A DNA stretch of 6,418 bases from NCBI GenBank assembly GCA_029051965.1, contig JAIDJZ010000141.1:1-6418 (forward strand), written 5' to 3'. This document shows, piece after piece, positions 4,132-6,418 of the stretch. Made by a program: the position numbers and the translations under genes. Below the pieces are notes generated by a model, which had not been told where the DNA came from, did not search any database, and saw only the letters and a list, made by a program, of their open reading frames with translations. Origin of the DNA: Paramuribaculum sp. (GTDB lineage: Bacteria > Bacteroidota > Bacteroidia > Bacteroidales > Muribaculaceae). The stretch's first letter is position 1; every line of letters begins with the position of its first letter.

Positions 4132-6418
4132 ATGGAAAAACCGAAAAACATCTCTCCCCGCCACACCGGCAACAATATAACAGTCAAGGGGGCGCGGGTC
4201 AACAATCTTAAGAATGTCGACGTAGAGATTCCCCGCAACAGGCTTGTCGTCATCACGGGACTGTCCGGTTCCGGCAAATCGTCACTGGCCTTCGACACCC
4301 TCTATGCCGAAGGGCAGCGCCGCTATGTGGAAAGCCTAAGTGCCTACGCACGCCAGTTCATGGGCAAAATGGCAAAACCGGAATGCGATTTCATCCGCGG
4401 TCTGCCGCCGGCGATCGCCATAGAACAGAAAGTCAACACCCGCAATCCGCGAAGCACCGTCGGCACCTCTACGGAAATCTACGATTATCTGAGGCTTCTC
4501 TTCGCCCGCGTCGGCCACACGTCCTCTCCTGTCAGCGGCGAAGAGGTCAGAAAGCAATCGGCCGAAGACCTCGTCAATGCCGCGGCCTCACTGCCGGAGT
4601 CGACCAGGATCGCAGTCGGAGCGCCTATCGAAATACCGGAGGGACGCACTCCGGAGCAGCATCTTGATATTCTTCTTAAAGAAGGCTACTCGCGGCTCAT
4701 CACCCCAGACAACAGCTTCATAGCCATCACCGATATCACCGACAAAGCCGACAGCATCGCTTCGGGACATCTTCTATTGATCGACCGACTGACCGCTCCG
4801 ACCACTCCCGACGAAATAAACCGTCTGACAGACTCAGCCGAAACAGCCTTTTTTGAAGGCCACAACAAGGCATGGCTGCTCAGCTGGGAGGACGGCACCG
4901 TGCGCCGCCGCGAATTCACGACGGCCTTCGAAGCCGACGGCATCACATTTGTCGAGCCGACCGAACAGATGTTCAACTTCAACAACCCGTTCGGAGCGTG
5001 TCCGCGCTGCGAAGGCTTCGGCAAAACGGTCGGAATTGACGAAAAACTCGTTGTGCCCGACACATCGCTCTCGGTCTATGAAGATGCCGTTGTCTGCTGG
5101 CGCGGCGAAAAGATGAGCGAATGGAAACGCGCCTTCATAGCAGCCGCATCCCACGTAGGATTCCCGGTCCACAGAGCCTATGGCGATCTGACCGACGCTC
5201 AGAAACGCCAGCTGTGGCACGGTATTCCCGGCTGCTCCGGCATCGACGGATTCTTTAAGATGGTCGAAGAAAACCAGTATAAGATCCAGTATCGCGTCAT
5301 GATGGCGCGCTACCGCGGCAAGACCGAGTGTCCGGTCTGCCACGGGACACGACTGCGTCCTGACGCCCAATATGTGAAAGTCGCCGGAATGACAATCACC
5401 GAGATGGTCAGCATGCCGGTCAGCAGTCTGCTCGAAGTGTTTTGCTCGCTCGAACTCAACGAAACCGATGCGGCGATCGCACGGCGACTGCTCGTTGAGA
5501 TACGCAACCGTCTGACTTTCCTTTCTGAGGTCGGCTTAGGCTATCTGACACTCGACCGGCTATCGTCGACACTCTCCGGCGGCGAAAGCCAGCGCATCAA
5601 CCTTGCGACATCACTCGGCAGCAGCCTGATGGGATCGATCTACATTCTTGACGAGCCCTCGATCGGCCTTCACTCCCGCGACACCCAACGTCTCATAAAC
5701 GTGCTACGCAAACTGCAGCAGACCGGCAATACGGTTGTTGTCGTCGAACACGATGAAGAGATCATGCGGGCATGTGACTACATCATCGACGTCGGACCGA
5801 AAGCCGGATCGCTCGGCGGTGAAATAATCTATCAGGGGCCTGTCGACGGACTGTCGGCGGCAACCGAGAGTCTGACGGTGCGCTATCTGACGGGCGATCT
5901 GGAGATTCCGGTGCCACGCAAACGGCGCACATGGCGCGACTACATAGAGGTGGTCGGCGCCCGCGAACACAACCTGAAAGACATCACCGTCAGATTTCCC
6001 CTTCAGGTCATGACGGTCGTGACCGGAGTCAGCGGCTCGGGAAAATCGACTCTCGTGCGCGACATTCTTTACCGTGCCATCATTCGCCATCTCGGCGAGG
6101 GCGGAGAGGCTCCGGGACAGTTCACCCGTCTCGACGGATGTCTCAGCCGCATACGCGCAGTCGAATTCGTCGATCAGAACCCGATAGGCCGCTCTTCGAG
6201 GTCGAATCCGGCCACCTATCTGAAAGCCTACGACGAGATCCGCCGTCTCTTCGCTGACCAGCAGGGCGCCAAACAGATGGGGTTCGGCCCGGGCTTCTTC
6301 TCTTTCAACACCGAAGGCGGACGCTGCGAGGCCTGCAAGGGCGAAGGATTCCTGACGATCGAGATGCAGTTCATGGCCGACATCACTATCCCATGTGAGG
6401 AATGCGGCGGAAAACGCT
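4132..6418 (+). CDS. uvrA: UvrA, excinuclease ABC subunit A (3' end beyond the window)
   Basis: UvrA is the damage-recognising ABC-type ATPase that loads UvrB in nucleotide excision repair. The frame is open from ATG 4132 to the window edge: 762 codons of a protein usually near 940. Seen in order: Walker A of the first ATPase (GLSGSGKSS, 43-51); [16 protein letters not shown] (61-76); [16 protein letters not shown] (108-123); a UvrB-binding-like region (about 130-250); [17 protein letters not shown] (281-297); CPVC at 400-403; ABC signature LSGGESQR (481-488); Walker [12 protein letters not shown] (504-514); His-loop EHD (539-541); second Walker [10 protein letters not shown] (632-640); and the C-terminal zinc finger C732, C735, C755, C758. 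The second signature and Walker B lie beyond the edge. The CxxC that usually precedes the NNP..GACP segment is absent: FEADG stands at 266-270. The CPxCG near residue 133 is also missing. I believe both are lineage traits of a Bacteroidetes UvrA. ATG 4132 is chosen because the next in-frame Met lies after Walker A. Confidence 0.96.
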   Translation, partial: MEKPKNISPRHTGNNITVKGARVNNLKNVDVEIPRNRLVVITGLSGSGKSSLAFDTLYAEGQRRYVESLSAYARQFMGKMAKPECDFIRGLPPAIAIEQKVNTRNPRSTVGTSTEIYDYLRLLFARVGHTSSPVSGEEVRKQSAEDLVNAAASLPESTRIAVGAPIEIPEGRTPEQHLDILLKEGYSRLITPDNSFIAITDITDKADSIASGHLLLIDRLTAPTTPDEINRLTDSAETAFFEGHNKAWLLSWEDGTVRRREFTTAFEADGITFVEPTEQMFNFNNPFGACPRCEGFGKTVGIDEKLVVPDTSLSVYEDAVVCWRGEKMSEWKRAFIAAASHVGFPVHRAYGDLTDAQKRQLWHGIPGCSGIDGFFKMVEENQYKIQYRVMMARYRGKTECPVCHGTRLRPDAQYVKVAGMTITEMVSMPVSSLLEVFCSLELNETDAAIARRLLVEIRNRLTFLSEVGLGYLTLDRLSSTLSGGESQRINLATSLGSSLMGSIYILDEPSIGLHSRDTQRLINVLRKLQQTGNTVVVVEHDEEIMRACDYIIDVGPKAGSLGGEIIYQGPVDGLSAATESLTVRYLTGDLEIPVPRKRRTWRDYIEVVGAREHNLKDITVRFPLQVMTVVTGVSGSGKSTLVRDILYRAIIRHLGEGGEAPGQFTRLDGCLSRIRAVEFVDQNPIGRSSRSNPATYLKAYDEIRRLFADQQGAKQMGFGPGFFSFNTEGGRCEACKGEGFLTIEMQFMADITIPCEECGGKR

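Noticed and set aside
4834..5370. Minus-strand open frame of 178 codons within uvrA
   Set aside because: Shadow of the conserved UvrA reading frame; no family features.

Overview
The window looks like a Bacteroidales chromosome, most plausibly a Muribaculaceae-type gut commensal. The family assignment is inference. The grounds are sigma-ABfr style -7 boxes of the form TAnnTTTG before the likely transcription units, no Shine-Dalgarno sequences before the starts, Bacteroidetes-style surface lipoproteins with Ig-like BIG2 domains, a UvrA of Bacteroidetes type, and GC-rich genes separated by AT-rich gaps. All confident genes are on the + strand.

Layout. Bases 1-120 hold the undetermined end of an upstream unit, closed by a perfect 44-bp palindrome plus T-run (terminator). 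A perfect -7 box at 281-288 then opens a probable two-gene operon. Its genes encode paralogous secreted lipoproteins (378-1472 and 1525-2835). Each has a lipobox, BIG2 domain(s) (one in the first, two in the second) and the same C-terminal module of about 245 residues, which resembles the DUF1566/Lcl_C family. A bulged hairpin with six Ts ends this unit at 2866-2912. A 439-bp gap follows. It contains that terminator, an orphan -7 box, a weak hairpin with a T-run (together a tentative short non-coding transcript), and a textbook Bacteroides promoter for the next gene.

A secreted NlpC/P60 cell-wall endopeptidase gene (3275-3949) follows, with a 5' UTR stem-loop and its own terminator (3987-4027). 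The last gene is uvrA (4132 to the window end). It encodes the damage-recognition ATPase of nucleotide excision repair and is cut by the window edge after about 762 codons. Its -7 box ends only 6 bases before the ATG, which suggests a leaderless or nearly leaderless mRNA.

The genes do not form one pathway. They look like three independent units: surface lipoproteins, peptidoglycan remodelling and DNA repair. The least understood part is the tandem lipoprotein pair. No CRISPR array, insertion sequence, tRNA or rRNA is visible.
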